Shown here: one piece after another, positions 22,549 to 28,533 of the stretch
How the letters are laid out: each line of letters starts with the position of its first letter
How positions within the stretch are numbered: position 1 is the stretch's first letter
The notes under the pieces: model-generated
Database searches by the model: none
Seen by the model: only the letters and a program-made list of their open reading frames with translations
What the model was told of the DNA's origin: nothing
NCBI GenBank assembly: GCA_031551255.1
Contig: JAVBNW010000150.1
Location: 1-28,533, forward strand
Length of the DNA: 28,533 nucleotides
Origin: JAVBNW01 sp031551255
GTDB lineage: Bacteria > Bacillota > Clostridia > Christensenellales > UBA1750
Reading direction: 5' to 3'
Program-made: the position numbers and the translations under genes

Positions 22549-22582
22549 GAACCAGCGCCATGCCGCAGCTTGGTGCTGGTTC
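22549..22582. terminator. 12-bp hairpin just downstream of the ABC exporter operon
   Basis: GAACCAGCGCCA (22549-22560) pairs with TGGTGCTGGTTC (22571-22582), with one G-T pair and a 10-nt loop. It starts 25 nt past the last exporter stop codon (minus strand). There is no T-run after it. Confidence 0.45.
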
Positions 22583-22606
22583 AGAGCAAAGTGCAAACCG
22601 ACGAAG

Positions 22607-23383
22607 TCATGATCCTGTCGATTTATAGCGGCTTAGGCCAAACCTAAAAAACGCATAGCAGGGTATCAGAAACAACAGCCCGATCAATGGAGTGAACATG
22701 AAGAAGGCGCCGCGCTCTTGATCGATCAAATATAAGAGCGGATAGTACTGAAACAACGCCATAGGGATCACAAACGTGAGGAACATCAATACGTTTTTGC
22801 CGTATACCGCGAAGGGATACCGCCCGAACTCGCGTCCTCCATACGTGAAAATGTTGAAGAATTCCAGGCCCTCTACGGTGAAAAACGCGCAGGCGGCGTA
22901 GATGAGAAACAGGCCGAAGAAGATCGCGCTTCCGCAGAGTATCATCAGGCACAGGGTCAGCGCTTTGCTAAAAGTCCACGCGATGCCGCTGTAGGGAATG
23001 GCGTAGCATAACACGACCACCGCCTGCATCAGCAGGCCAAGCCGCGTAAGATCCATCTTAGGCGCCACAACCTGACCAAGCAGGCTCCGGGGCCTGACGA
23101 GCGCGCGGTCGAACTCTCCGTTGCCGAGCATGCGCGGAAAAACGGCGAACCCTCCACCGACCATTTCGCCCAGCGAAAACGCCATCGTCACCACCGCAAA
23201 GCATAAGAGCGCCTGCTCATAGGTAAAGCCCTCCACCGCATGAAAGCGCGAAAACATAAAATATATGCTGAAGAAGGCCGTGAACGATGTGATGAACTGC
23301 CCGAACGTGCTTAAGAAGAAAGATAGTTTGTACTGCATTTGGCTTTTCAGGTGCAGAGCGAGAAGATTGATATAGAATTTCAT
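22607..23383 (-). CDS. ABC-2 family exporter permease (COG3694-like)
   Basis: A 258-residue integral membrane protein with about six hydrophobic segments, including FFLSTFGQFITSFTAFFSIYFMF and FLTFVIPMALFQYYPLLYL (landmarks only). The GEFDRALVRPRS segment between helices is typical of this permease family. It is the last gene of a three-gene exporter operon; its ribosome binding site GGGAGG lies in the end of the preceding permease gene, 3 nt away. With the partner permease it should form the membrane channel driven by the ATPase. The exported substrate is unknown; such systems often carry lipids, peptides or drugs. Confidence 0.88.
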   Translation of the reverse strand: MKFYINLLALHLKSQMQYKLSFFLSTFGQFITSFTAFFSIYFMFSRFHAVEGFTYEQALLCFAVVTMAFSLGEMVGGGFAVFPRMLGNGEFDRALVRPRSLLGQVVAPKMDLTRLGLLMQAVVVLCYAIPYSGIAWTFSKALTLCLMILCGSAIFFGLFLIYAACAFFTVEGLEFFNIFTYGGREFGRYPFAVYGKNVLMFLTFVIPMALFQYYPLLYLIDQERGAFFMFTPLIGLLFLIPCYAFFRFGLSRYKSTGS

Positions 23384-23386
23384 ACA

Positions 23387-24190
23387 TTATCCTCCCTGCA
23401 CGATTACTTTTTGTAGGGCGTGGCGCATCGCAAGTTGACCGATGATCACAAGAGCGGCGAGCCAGAATAGTTGAAAGGCGATGCCCTGCCAGGCATCCGC
23501 CCCCGCGATGTTGCCGCTGTAGATGCGCAGCGGCATATTCTGCATGGCTGCGAACGGCAGCCATCGAACCACGGCGAGTACCGGCGCGGGGAAGAAGGGC
23601 AGGGGGATCACGCCCCCGGACAAAAAGCTCGTCAAGGCGGTCACGATGATTCTTACGCCCCTTTGCGATAAGGTGTAGAACAGCGTGATATACATGAGCA
23701 TCGCGAATGCCACCACCACGCCCAGCGCCAGTACGGTCGACAGCAAAAACAGCGCAAACAGCCCCATATCCGGCGGCAGGGCCATTCTGTACGGCTCGGG
23801 CGCGATCAAGGCTATCAAAAGCGCCGGCGCGCAGTTTACCAGCGTAAACGATATGCGGTTGGCAGCCGATTGAGAAAACCAGCGCCCGTACAGGTTCATG
23901 GGCCGAACAAGTTCGTAGGCGATAGAGCCGTTTTCAAGAGACGAGTAGATCTCGCCGTCCTGAAAAACCACCGCGAAGAGCACGAGCAGTATTTCCTGCA
24001 TCCACAGGTAGGAAACCGTTTGCGAAAACTCCATGGGAAACGCGGCGGGGTTGGCGCGATAGAACGCCGCGAATGCCAGAATTTGCATAATGCCCCACAA
24101 AAATCTCGCGGCGACTTCGCCCAGCAGGGCGGCGCGGTATTGCAGGCTGTTGATAAAGCGTATCCGGAATACGGATAAGTATATCTTCAT
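23387..24190 (-). CDS. ABC-2 family exporter permease (COG4587-like)
   Basis: The 267-residue protein has about six membrane helices and the family segment IYSSLENGSIAYELVRPMNLYGR, whose ELVRP matches ALVRP in the second permease. The two are therefore distant paralogues working as a heterodimer. Its ATG overlaps the stop codon of the ATPase gene (ATGA), so translation is coupled. Confidence 0.88.
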   Translation of the reverse strand: MKIYLSVFRIRFINSLQYRAALLGEVAARFLWGIMQILAFAAFYRANPAAFPMEFSQTVSYLWMQEILLVLFAVVFQDGEIYSSLENGSIAYELVRPMNLYGRWFSQSAANRISFTLVNCAPALLIALIAPEPYRMALPPDMGLFALFLLSTVLALGVVVAFAMLMYITLFYTLSQRGVRIIVTALTSFLSGGVIPLPFFPAPVLAVVRWLPFAAMQNMPLRIYSGNIAGADAWQGIAFQLFWLAALVIIGQLAMRHALQKVIVQGG

Positions 24191-25161
24191 ATGCGGTACT
24201 CCTTGTACAGCGCGGCGACCATCTCCTCGGCGGATATTCCGGAAACGGAAACGTCCACAAGCTCCGTCTGCGCGGCGAGAGAGGCGATCGCGGCTGAAAC
24301 CGGCAAAATAGAAGGGTCGAGAGCGATGGTAAGCCTTCCGTCCTTGGCGTCCACCAGCGCCATGCCCTCGCCGATTTCTGGCGCGTTTCCACTGAACTCT
24401 ACCACGAGCGTCTTGCGCTCCGACGAACGCCTTTTGAGTTCGGCGAGGCTGCCGTCGAGCAGAATTCTGCCCCTGCCGATCAGCAAAATGCGCTCGGTGA
24501 GCGCCTCGATATCCTGCATATCGTGGGTGGTTAAGATGACGGTGGTGCCGCGCTCCGCGTTTAGCTTTTTGATGAATTGGCGGACGGCTAATTTGGATAC
24601 GGCGTCTAGCCCGATGGTCGGCTCGTCCAGAAACAAGATCCTCGGGCTATGCAAAAGGGATGCCGCGATTTCGCACCGCATGCGCTGCCCAAGGCTCAGG
24701 CTGCGGGCGGGCGTTTTGAGCAGCTCCGCAAGATCCAGCAGCGCGGAAAGCTCATCCAGATTGCGCTTGAACAGCTTTTCGTCTACTTTGTACATATCGC
24801 GCGCCAACTCAAAGCTGTCGATCACGGGCACATCCCACCAAAGCTGGCTTCGTTGTCCGAAAACCACGCCGATGTCCCGCACATGGGCGACGCGCTCGCG
24901 CCACGGCGTGCGCCCGTCGATATCGCAGCTGCCGCTATCGGGGGTGAGGACGCCGCACATAATTTTGATAGTCGTACTCTTTCCCGCGCCGTTGGGGCCG
25001 ATATAGCCCACCATTTCGCCGTCGCCAATGGTGAAGGTAATGTCGCTCAGGGCATGGACGAGCTCGTATTCCCGCGCGAACAGCGCCCTTACCGCGTTGC
25101 CAAACCCGGCCTGGCGCTTGGCAACGCGGAAGGTCTTGTGGATGTTTTTAAGCGTTATCAT
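24187..25161 (-). CDS. ABC transporter ATP-binding protein (COG4586-like exporter ATPase)
   Basis: The 324-residue ATPase has Walker A GPNGAGKST (55-63), the Q-loop region FGQRSQLWW, signature LSLGQ (155-159), Walker B ILFLDEP (175-181) and the H-loop TTHD. The C-terminal ~90 residues form the accessory domain common in this family. The long insert before Walker A (about residues 14-35) is also typical of COG4586. ATG 25161 is preceded by AGGAGA. It is the first gene of the exporter operon and is followed by two permeases. A possible promoter lies about 85 nt upstream. Confidence 0.92.
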   Translation of the reverse strand: MITLKNIHKTFRVAKRQAGFGNAVRALFAREYELVHALSDITFTIGDGEMVGYIGPNGAGKSTTIKIMCGVLTPDSGSCDIDGRTPWRERVAHVRDIGVVFGQRSQLWWDVPVIDSFELARDMYKVDEKLFKRNLDELSALLDLAELLKTPARSLSLGQRMRCEIAASLLHSPRILFLDEPTIGLDAVSKLAVRQFIKKLNAERGTTVILTTHDMQDIEALTERILLIGRGRILLDGSLAELKRRSSERKTLVVEFSGNAPEIGEGMALVDAKDGRLTIALDPSILPVSAAIASLAAQTELVDVSVSGISAEEMVAALYKEYRI

Positions 25162-25245
25162 ATGTCATCTCCTATCAACCCGTGCTCGCCGCGATGGAAG
25201 ATTCGTGGGGGGAGTCGGCCTAATAAGCCCGACGCAGTACCGCCT

Positions 25246-25273
25246 ATCATACCGCAAATCATGGCGTACGCAA
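25246..25273 (-). promoter_or_regulatory. Probable promoter of the ABC exporter operon, with overlapping inverted repeat
   Basis: On the minus strand, TTGCGT (25268-25273) and TATGAT (25246-25251) are 16 nt apart. An inverted repeat CGCAAAC-tatg-GTTTGCG (25269-25286) covers the -35 and could be an operator. Confidence 0.45.
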
Positions 25274-25355
25274 ACTATGGTTTGCGGCGGTGGCGTGCCC
25301 CGGCGGCATGAAAGGCGCGGGAAAGATCTCCGTGCTGTACTTTTCTCATGCATGC

Positions 25356-25384
25356 TTGACAGACGGCCGTTTGCATGATAGGGT
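25356..25384 (+). promoter_or_regulatory. Promoter of the candidate small RNA
   Basis: A perfect TTGACA (25356-25361) is followed after 17 nt by TAGGGT (25379-25384). This -10 keeps its three most important positions and has an upstream TG (extended -10). Transcription should start near 25391. Confidence 0.55.
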
Positions 25385-25390
25385 ATATGT

Positions 25391-25468
25391 AGAATCGGCG
25401 TAAGAGGTCGATGGCTTTGTTTCTTACTAACATTTATATAAATTTGCGGCGCTTATGCGCCGTTTTTT
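25391..25468 (+). ncRNA. Candidate small RNA of about 78 nt
   Basis: The stretch runs from the predicted start near 25391 to the T6 run of a terminator. No gene lies upstream on this strand that would need that terminator. Inside are an inverted repeat GTAAGA/TCTTAC, a palindrome ATTTATATAAAT and the terminator stem. I do not recognise a known RNA family. A short ORF (ATG 25411, 26 codons) overlaps it but reads through the terminator. Alternatively, it is an attenuated leader for the genes downstream. Confidence 0.4.
25447..25468 (+). terminator. Rho-independent terminator without an upstream protein gene
   Basis: CGGCGC-TTAT-GCGCCG (25447-25462) is followed directly by TTTTTT. This is the most classical terminator in the window, yet the nearest gene to its left is on the other strand. 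Confidence 0.85.
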
Positions 25469-25487
25469 ATACTCTGCCGCTGCGCGC

Positions 25488-25516
25488 ATGACAGGCGGGC
25501 ATCCGTATGCTATACT
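25488..25516 (+). promoter_or_regulatory. Promoter of the small membrane protein / surE operon
   Basis: ATGACA (25488-25493), 17 nt, TATACT (25511-25516), with an upstream TG extending the -10. The expected start near 25523 gives a leader of about 20 nt before ATG 25544. Confidence 0.7.
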
Positions 25517-25543
25517 CAGAAAAACTGTGCCGGGAGGGGTTGT

Positions 25544-25705
25544 ATGCGCAAGCTTACGCCGCTGTTCATACCGCTGTGCGGCATCTTTGGCATTATCGCC
25601 GGCTACTTTTTGTGGGGCGGCGGCACGATGACGATCTTGGGCCTGGGCGTGGGGCTGGTGATCGGGGTTATTTTTCGCGCCTATGTGGCGAACAGGCCTA
25701 AATAG
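25544..25705 (+). CDS. Small two-helix membrane protein, 53 residues
   Basis: The ORF starts with ATG 25544, 6 nt after a strong GGGAGGGG ribosome binding site, and sits behind a good promoter. The product starts MRKLTPLFIPL, has two hydrophobic segments (about 6-22 and 28-46, Gly-rich with GLGVGLVIGV) separated by WGGG, and ends with a basic tail RAYVANRPK. It therefore looks like a genuine small inner-membrane protein. It is 12 nt upstream of surE and should be co-transcribed with it. I do not recognise a named family. It resembles short Gly-rich hairpin proteins seen beside housekeeping genes. Confidence 0.75.
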   Translation: MRKLTPLFIPLCGIFGIIAGYFLWGGGTMTILGLGVGLVIGVIFRAYVANRPK

Positions 25706-25717
25706 AGGAGTGCTTTT

Positions 25718-26461
25718 ATGGATATTTTGTTGACGAACGACGACGGCATCACAGCGCCGGGCATCCTCGCCATGCGCGAAGCGCTTCTTCGCTCAGGGCA
25801 TCGCGTGTGCGTCGTCGCACCGGATGGCGAGCGCAGCGCGAGCAGCCAAGCGATCACCATCAAACGGCCCTTGCATGCCGCAAACGTAAAGCTAGGGGAG
25901 GATGCCGCCTATGCGGTGGACGGCACCCCGGCCGACTGTTCCAAGCTGGGCCTTTTGCGTTTTTTCCCTAAGGCCGATTTTGTGGTATCCGGCATCAACA
26001 ACGGCGCCAACGTGGGCAAGGACACGCTGTATTCGGGAACCGTTGCCGCCGCGATGGAGGCGGCGATGCTCGGCTTTCCCGCGCTGGCGGTTTCGGTGGA
26101 TTTTTCGCGCGAGCCCGAGTACGGCTTCGCGGCAAAGCTGGCCGTGCGCATGCTCGCTTATCTTGGCGAGAACCCTATGCCCAAGGGTACGATGTGCAGC
26201 CTGAATCTTCCTGCCCTATCCGGCGGAGGTTTGCCTAAGGGCATTAGGTTCGCGCATCTTGACGACGGATCCGTGCTGTCCGATTACGAAGAATGCCACC
26301 GCAGGCGCGAGGGCTCGTGGTATTTCGCGGGCCTTCGCGAAAAGTACGAGGCGGACGAGGGCAGCGACCGCGCGCTGCTGAACGAGGGCTATGCAGCCGT
26401 CACCTATTTGCATTGGAGCCTCGAAGCGCCGGCTCCCCGGGATACGCTTTTTGAACTGTAG
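25718..26461 (+). CDS. surE: 5'/3'-nucleotidase SurE
   Basis: SurE removes phosphate from nucleoside monophosphates, and in some species from polyphosphate. The 247-residue protein has the N-terminal metal motif LLTNDDG with Asp8 and Asp9, the phosphate-binding GERSASSQ with Ser40, and GINNGANVG with the conserved Asn. It also has TPADCSKLG and YSGTVAAAMEAA, all family signatures. ATG 25718 has AGAGGAG about 7 nt upstream. It follows the small membrane protein in one operon. The following rpiR-type gene has its own promoter. Confidence 0.93.
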   Translation: MDILLTNDDGITAPGILAMREALLRSGHRVCVVAPDGERSASSQAITIKRPLHAANVKLGEDAAYAVDGTPADCSKLGLLRFFPKADFVVSGINNGANVGKDTLYSGTVAAAMEAAMLGFPALAVSVDFSREPEYGFAAKLAVRMLAYLGENPMPKGTMCSLNLPALSGGGLPKGIRFAHLDDGSVLSDYEECHRRREGSWYFAGLREKYEADEGSDRALLNEGYAAVTYLHWSLEAPAPRDTLFEL

Positions 26462-26485
26462 CGGCGTTTGCACATGCCCGGCATC

Positions 26486-26514
26486 TTGCGGCGCACAGAT
26501 TTCCCTGCTACAAT
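26486..26514 (+). promoter_or_regulatory. Promoter of the RpiR-family regulator gene
   Basis: TTGCGG (26486-26491), 17 nt, TACAAT (26509-26514), with TG one base before the -10. The leader is about 20 nt. Confidence 0.65.
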
Positions 26515-26540
26515 AAGCTGTTACCAAAGGGGGTGTGCGG

Positions 26541-27407
26541 ATGGACGAGAGAGAGCTGCTCTCCCGCATCGGCCAGCCGGGACACAAGCTTTCCAAGGGG
26601 CAAAGGGCGATTGCCGACTACATTCTTAGGCATTACGACAAGGCGGCGTTTATGACGGCGGCGCGTCTCGCCGAGCATGTGGGGGTTTCTGAATCCACCG
26701 TGGTACGCTTTGCCATCGCCCTTGGGTACGACGGCTATCCGAGCTTGCAAAAGGCCCTCCAGGAGATGATCCGCAACCACCTGACCACCGTGCAGCGCGT
26801 GGAGATGGCGGGGGATATCGCTCAAGACGGCGTTCTGCAAACGGTGCTTAAGGCCGAGGTGCAAAATATCCGACGGACGCTCGACGCCATCGATAAGGCG
26901 ACGTTTGAAAGCGTAGTAAACCGCCTTTACGAGGCGAAGCGCGTGTATGTGATGGGGGTGCGATCCAGCGCCCCGCTTGCCCAATTTATGGGATATTACC
27001 TGGGTTTTATGCTCGATAACGTAACGGTGGTCACCCCGGGGCTTTCCGATGTTATCGAGCAAATTGCGCGTATCGGGGAGGGAGACTTGCTCTTTGGCAT
27101 ATCCTTTCCGCGCTACAGCGCCAGGGCGATCGACGCGATGCGCTATGCGAGGCGCCAGGGCGCTTCCGTGGTGGCGCTTACGGACACCGCGGCCTCTCCG
27201 GTGGGAGAAGCCGCGGATTTTTGCCTGATTGCGCGCAGCGATATGACTTCGTTTGTCGATTCGCTCGTGGCCCCGCTGAGCGTCGTCAACGCGTTGATGG
27301 TGGCAATGAGCCTCAAGCGTAAGGAGCAGCTCAGCGCATATTTTAGCACGCTCGAAGGGCTATGGAGCGAGATTAAGGTTTACGAAGGTTCGCAGAATGA
27401 ACGATAG
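26541..27407 (+). CDS. RpiR-family transcriptional regulator (HTH plus SIS domain)
   Basis: The 288-residue regulator has an N-terminal RpiR helix-turn-helix (about 15-80, with LAEHVGVSESTVVRFAIALGY as recognition region, landmark only) and a C-terminal SIS sugar-phosphate-binding domain (about 120-255, with VYVMGVRSSAPLA and GISFPRYS). RpiR proteins control sugar-phosphate use in response to the bound sugar phosphate. ATG 26541 is chosen because AAAGGGGG is 7 nt upstream. GTG 26535, in the same frame, is only 1 nt from it. Its 3' end overlaps the flavoprotein gene by 11 nt. Targets are not visible; the acid-sugar genes at 2256-6075 are too far away to be presumed targets. Confidence 0.9.
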   Translation: MDERELLSRIGQPGHKLSKGQRAIADYILRHYDKAAFMTAARLAEHVGVSESTVVRFAIALGYDGYPSLQKALQEMIRNHLTTVQRVEMAGDIAQDGVLQTVLKAEVQNIRRTLDAIDKATFESVVNRLYEAKRVYVMGVRSSAPLAQFMGYYLGFMLDNVTVVTPGLSDVIEQIARIGEGDLLFGISFPRYSARAIDAMRYARRQGASVVALTDTAASPVGEAADFCLIARSDMTSFVDSLVAPLSVVNALMVAMSLKRKEQLSAYFSTLEGLWSEIKVYEGSQNER

Positions 27408-28533
27408 GCGCGTTGCCGTCATAGGGGGAGGCCCGGCGGGCATGATGGCGGCGATCGCAGCAGCGCGGGAGGGCGCGAACGTGTTCTTGCTCGAGGGCAA
27501 TGAAAAGCTTGGCAAAAAGCTTTACATCACCGGCAAGGGCCGCTGCAACCTCACCAATGCTTGCGAAACTGAAGAGTTCTTTGGAAACATACCGCGCAAC
27601 CCGCGCTTTTTGCGAAGCTGCATAGGCCGTTTCGATAGCCGGGCGCTCATGGCTTTTGTCGAAGGGCTCGGCGTGCCGCTTGCGGTGGAGCGCGGCGACA
27701 GGGTGTTTCCGGCCTCCGGCAAGGCGAGCGATGTGACGCGAGCGCTGCAAAAAGAGCTTGCAGTCCGCGGCGTTACCACCCGCACGGGGGATAAATGCGT
27801 CGGGCTGGTCGTCAAAGACGGCGCGATTGCAGGCATTAAAACCGCTTCCGGGCCCATCACCTGCGACGCGGCGATTGTGGCGACCGGCGGGGCCAGCTAT
27901 CCCGTTACCGGCTCCACGGGGGACGGCTATCGCTTCGCGAAAGAGGCGGGGCATCGCGTTTTGGAGCCGCGCGGTTCGCTGGTGCCGCTGGAAACGGCCC
28001 AAGATTGGCCCAAAGGCCTCACGGGGCTCTCTTTAAAAAATGTAGAGCTATGCGCGGCCAACGGCGGCAAAGCACTTTTTCAAGAGCGCGGCGAAATGCT
28101 CTTTACGCACTTTGGCGTTTCAGGGCCATTGGTGCTTTCAGCCAGCGCTTGCGTGGATTTTGAAAAAGACATTGCGCTATCAATTGACCTGAAGCCCGCG
28201 CTGGATCACCAGACGCTTTCCGCGCGGCTGGTGCGGGAATTTGCCGCTGCGCCGCGCAAAGCGCTCGTCAACGTTTTGCCGGAGCTGCTGCCGCGCGCGC
28301 TGGCTCCCGTTGTGCTTGCGCGATTAGGAGCAGACCCGTTTTTGCAAGCCGGGCAAGTGAGCGCGCAGCTAAGGGACGCACTTTGCGCGCTGCTCAAAGC
28401 CCTGCCGCTTACCGTAAGCAAACCGCGCCCGCTTTCTGAAGCCATTATCACGCGCGGTGGCGTCGGCGTAAAGGAAATCGATCCATCAACAATGCAATCC
28501 AAGCGTATCAGCGGATTGTATTTTTGCGGGGAG
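27397..28533 (+). CDS. BaiN/HI0933-family FAD-dependent oxidoreductase, 3' end outside window
   Basis: Here 379 codons are visible and the frame is still open at the window edge. The family is about 400-420 residues, so only some 25-40 are missing. The N-terminus has the FAD dinucleotide-binding motif VIGGGPAGMMAA (8-19) and the family signature KLYITGKGRCNLTN. ATGGASYPVTGSTGDGYRFA, TRGGVGVKEID and LYFCGE are further HI0933 landmarks. Members are flavoproteins of mostly unknown substrate; BaiN of Clostridium scindens acts on bile acids, but the family is far broader than that. ATG 27397 lies inside the regulator gene (11-nt overlap) with GAAGG upstream, so translation is likely coupled. Confidence 0.88.
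   Translation, partial: MNDRRVAVIGGGPAGMMAAIAAAREGANVFLLEGNEKLGKKLYITGKGRCNLTNACETEEFFGNIPRNPRFLRSCIGRFDSRALMAFVEGLGVPLAVERGDRVFPASGKASDVTRALQKELAVRGVTTRTGDKCVGLVVKDGAIAGIKTASGPITCDAAIVATGGASYPVTGSTGDGYRFAKEAGHRVLEPRGSLVPLETAQDWPKGLTGLSLKNVELCAANGGKALFQERGEMLFTHFGVSGPLVLSASACVDFEKDIALSIDLKPALDHQTLSARLVREFAAAPRKALVNVLPELLPRALAPVVLARLGADPFLQAGQVSAQLRDALCALLKALPLTVSKPRPLSEAIITRGGVGVKEIDPSTMQSKRISGLYFCGE

Larger units (their letters stand above)
22255..22606. other. 352-nt intergenic hairpin array between convergent holA and the ABC exporter operon
   Basis: There is no convincing gene here. An open frame at 22361-22612 arises from a repeat. Five hairpins are visible: 22287-22310, 22337-22364, 22422-22441, 22499-22524 and 22549-22582. 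None has a classical long T-run, but together they probably serve as a two-way transcription stop. Confidence 0.65.
25162..25543. other. 382-nt intergenic region between the exporter and the surE operon
   Basis: Read left to right it holds the leader and probable promoter of the exporter operon (25246-25273, minus strand) and an inverted repeat over that -35. A candidate small RNA unit with its own promoter and terminator follows (25356-25468, plus strand), then the promoter of the small membrane protein/surE operon (25488-25516). Confidence 0.65.

Noticed and set aside
22361..22612. 83-codon ORF with an internally repeated MDRERR segment
   Set aside because: The repetition comes from the 81-nt DNA repeat, which happens to be a multiple of three; no ribosome binding site or family.
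25411..25491. 26-codon ORF in the candidate small RNA, possible leader peptide
   Set aside because: Only 3 nt separate it from AGAGG, and the frame runs through the terminator stem, so translation to the end is unlikely.
1..28533. tRNA, rRNA, CRISPR array, insertion sequence or prophage
   Set aside because: None was seen by eye: no CCA-ended cloverleaf, no regular direct-repeat/spacer array, no transposase, integrase or phage structural gene. A covariance-model and profile scan would be needed to exclude small RNA genes fully.

Overview
The window is chromosomal DNA from a high-GC bacterium, most likely a GC-rich member of the Clostridia. My guess is something near Christensenellales or Oscillospirales, and that guess is inferred from gene content only. 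Supporting signs are tilS-hpt and comEC-holA gene orders, GerMN-domain lipoproteins, a COG4586/4587/3694-type ABC exporter, surE, an RpiR regulator, strong GGAGG ribosome binding sites, TTG/GTG starts and sigma-A-type promoters. No rRNA, tRNA, CRISPR array, insertion sequence or prophage was seen. Gene density is high, with four intergenic gaps over 300 nt, all of which hold structured or repeated DNA.

Region 1 (1-6075) looks like a carbohydrate-related accessory block. It holds the 3' end of a CE7 acetylxylan esterase, a strong terminator, an aminoglycoside-phosphotransferase-fold protein that lacks its catalytic residues, a SAM methyltransferase, a UxuA-type mannonate dehydratase, a convergent RhmD-like acid-sugar dehydratase, and a divergently transcribed Fe-S aldo/keto reductase with an atypical active site. 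The dehydratase and the reductase share a divergent promoter region containing two good sigma-A promoters and a perfect palindrome at the reductase transcription start.

Region 2 (6075-22254) is almost entirely on the + strand. A large Lhr-type helicase is followed by a 427-nt gap with two copies of a dispersed repeat, then pyrE, tilS, hpt, an OmpR-type response regulator and its histidine kinase, two GerMN lipoproteins (the second with three GerMN modules), a stand-alone metallo-beta-lactamase-fold hydrolase, comEC and holA. The comEC C-terminal metallo-beta-lactamase domain has lost most of its metal ligands, while the separate gene just upstream keeps them.

Region 3 (22255-28533) starts with an array of hairpins, several with a C(TGCG)G apical loop, between the convergent holA and ABC-exporter ends. 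The three-gene ABC exporter lies on the minus strand. A 382-nt gap follows, holding a probable short transcript with its own promoter and terminator. Then come a 53-residue membrane protein, surE, an RpiR-family regulator and the 5' part of a BaiN/HI0933-type flavoprotein that runs off the window.

The observations I think most deserve follow-up are a dispersed intergenic repeat family (four copies in this window), the hairpin array, the candidate small RNA at about 25391-25468, the pseudokinase-like protein, and the intact-MBL/degenerate-ComEC pair.
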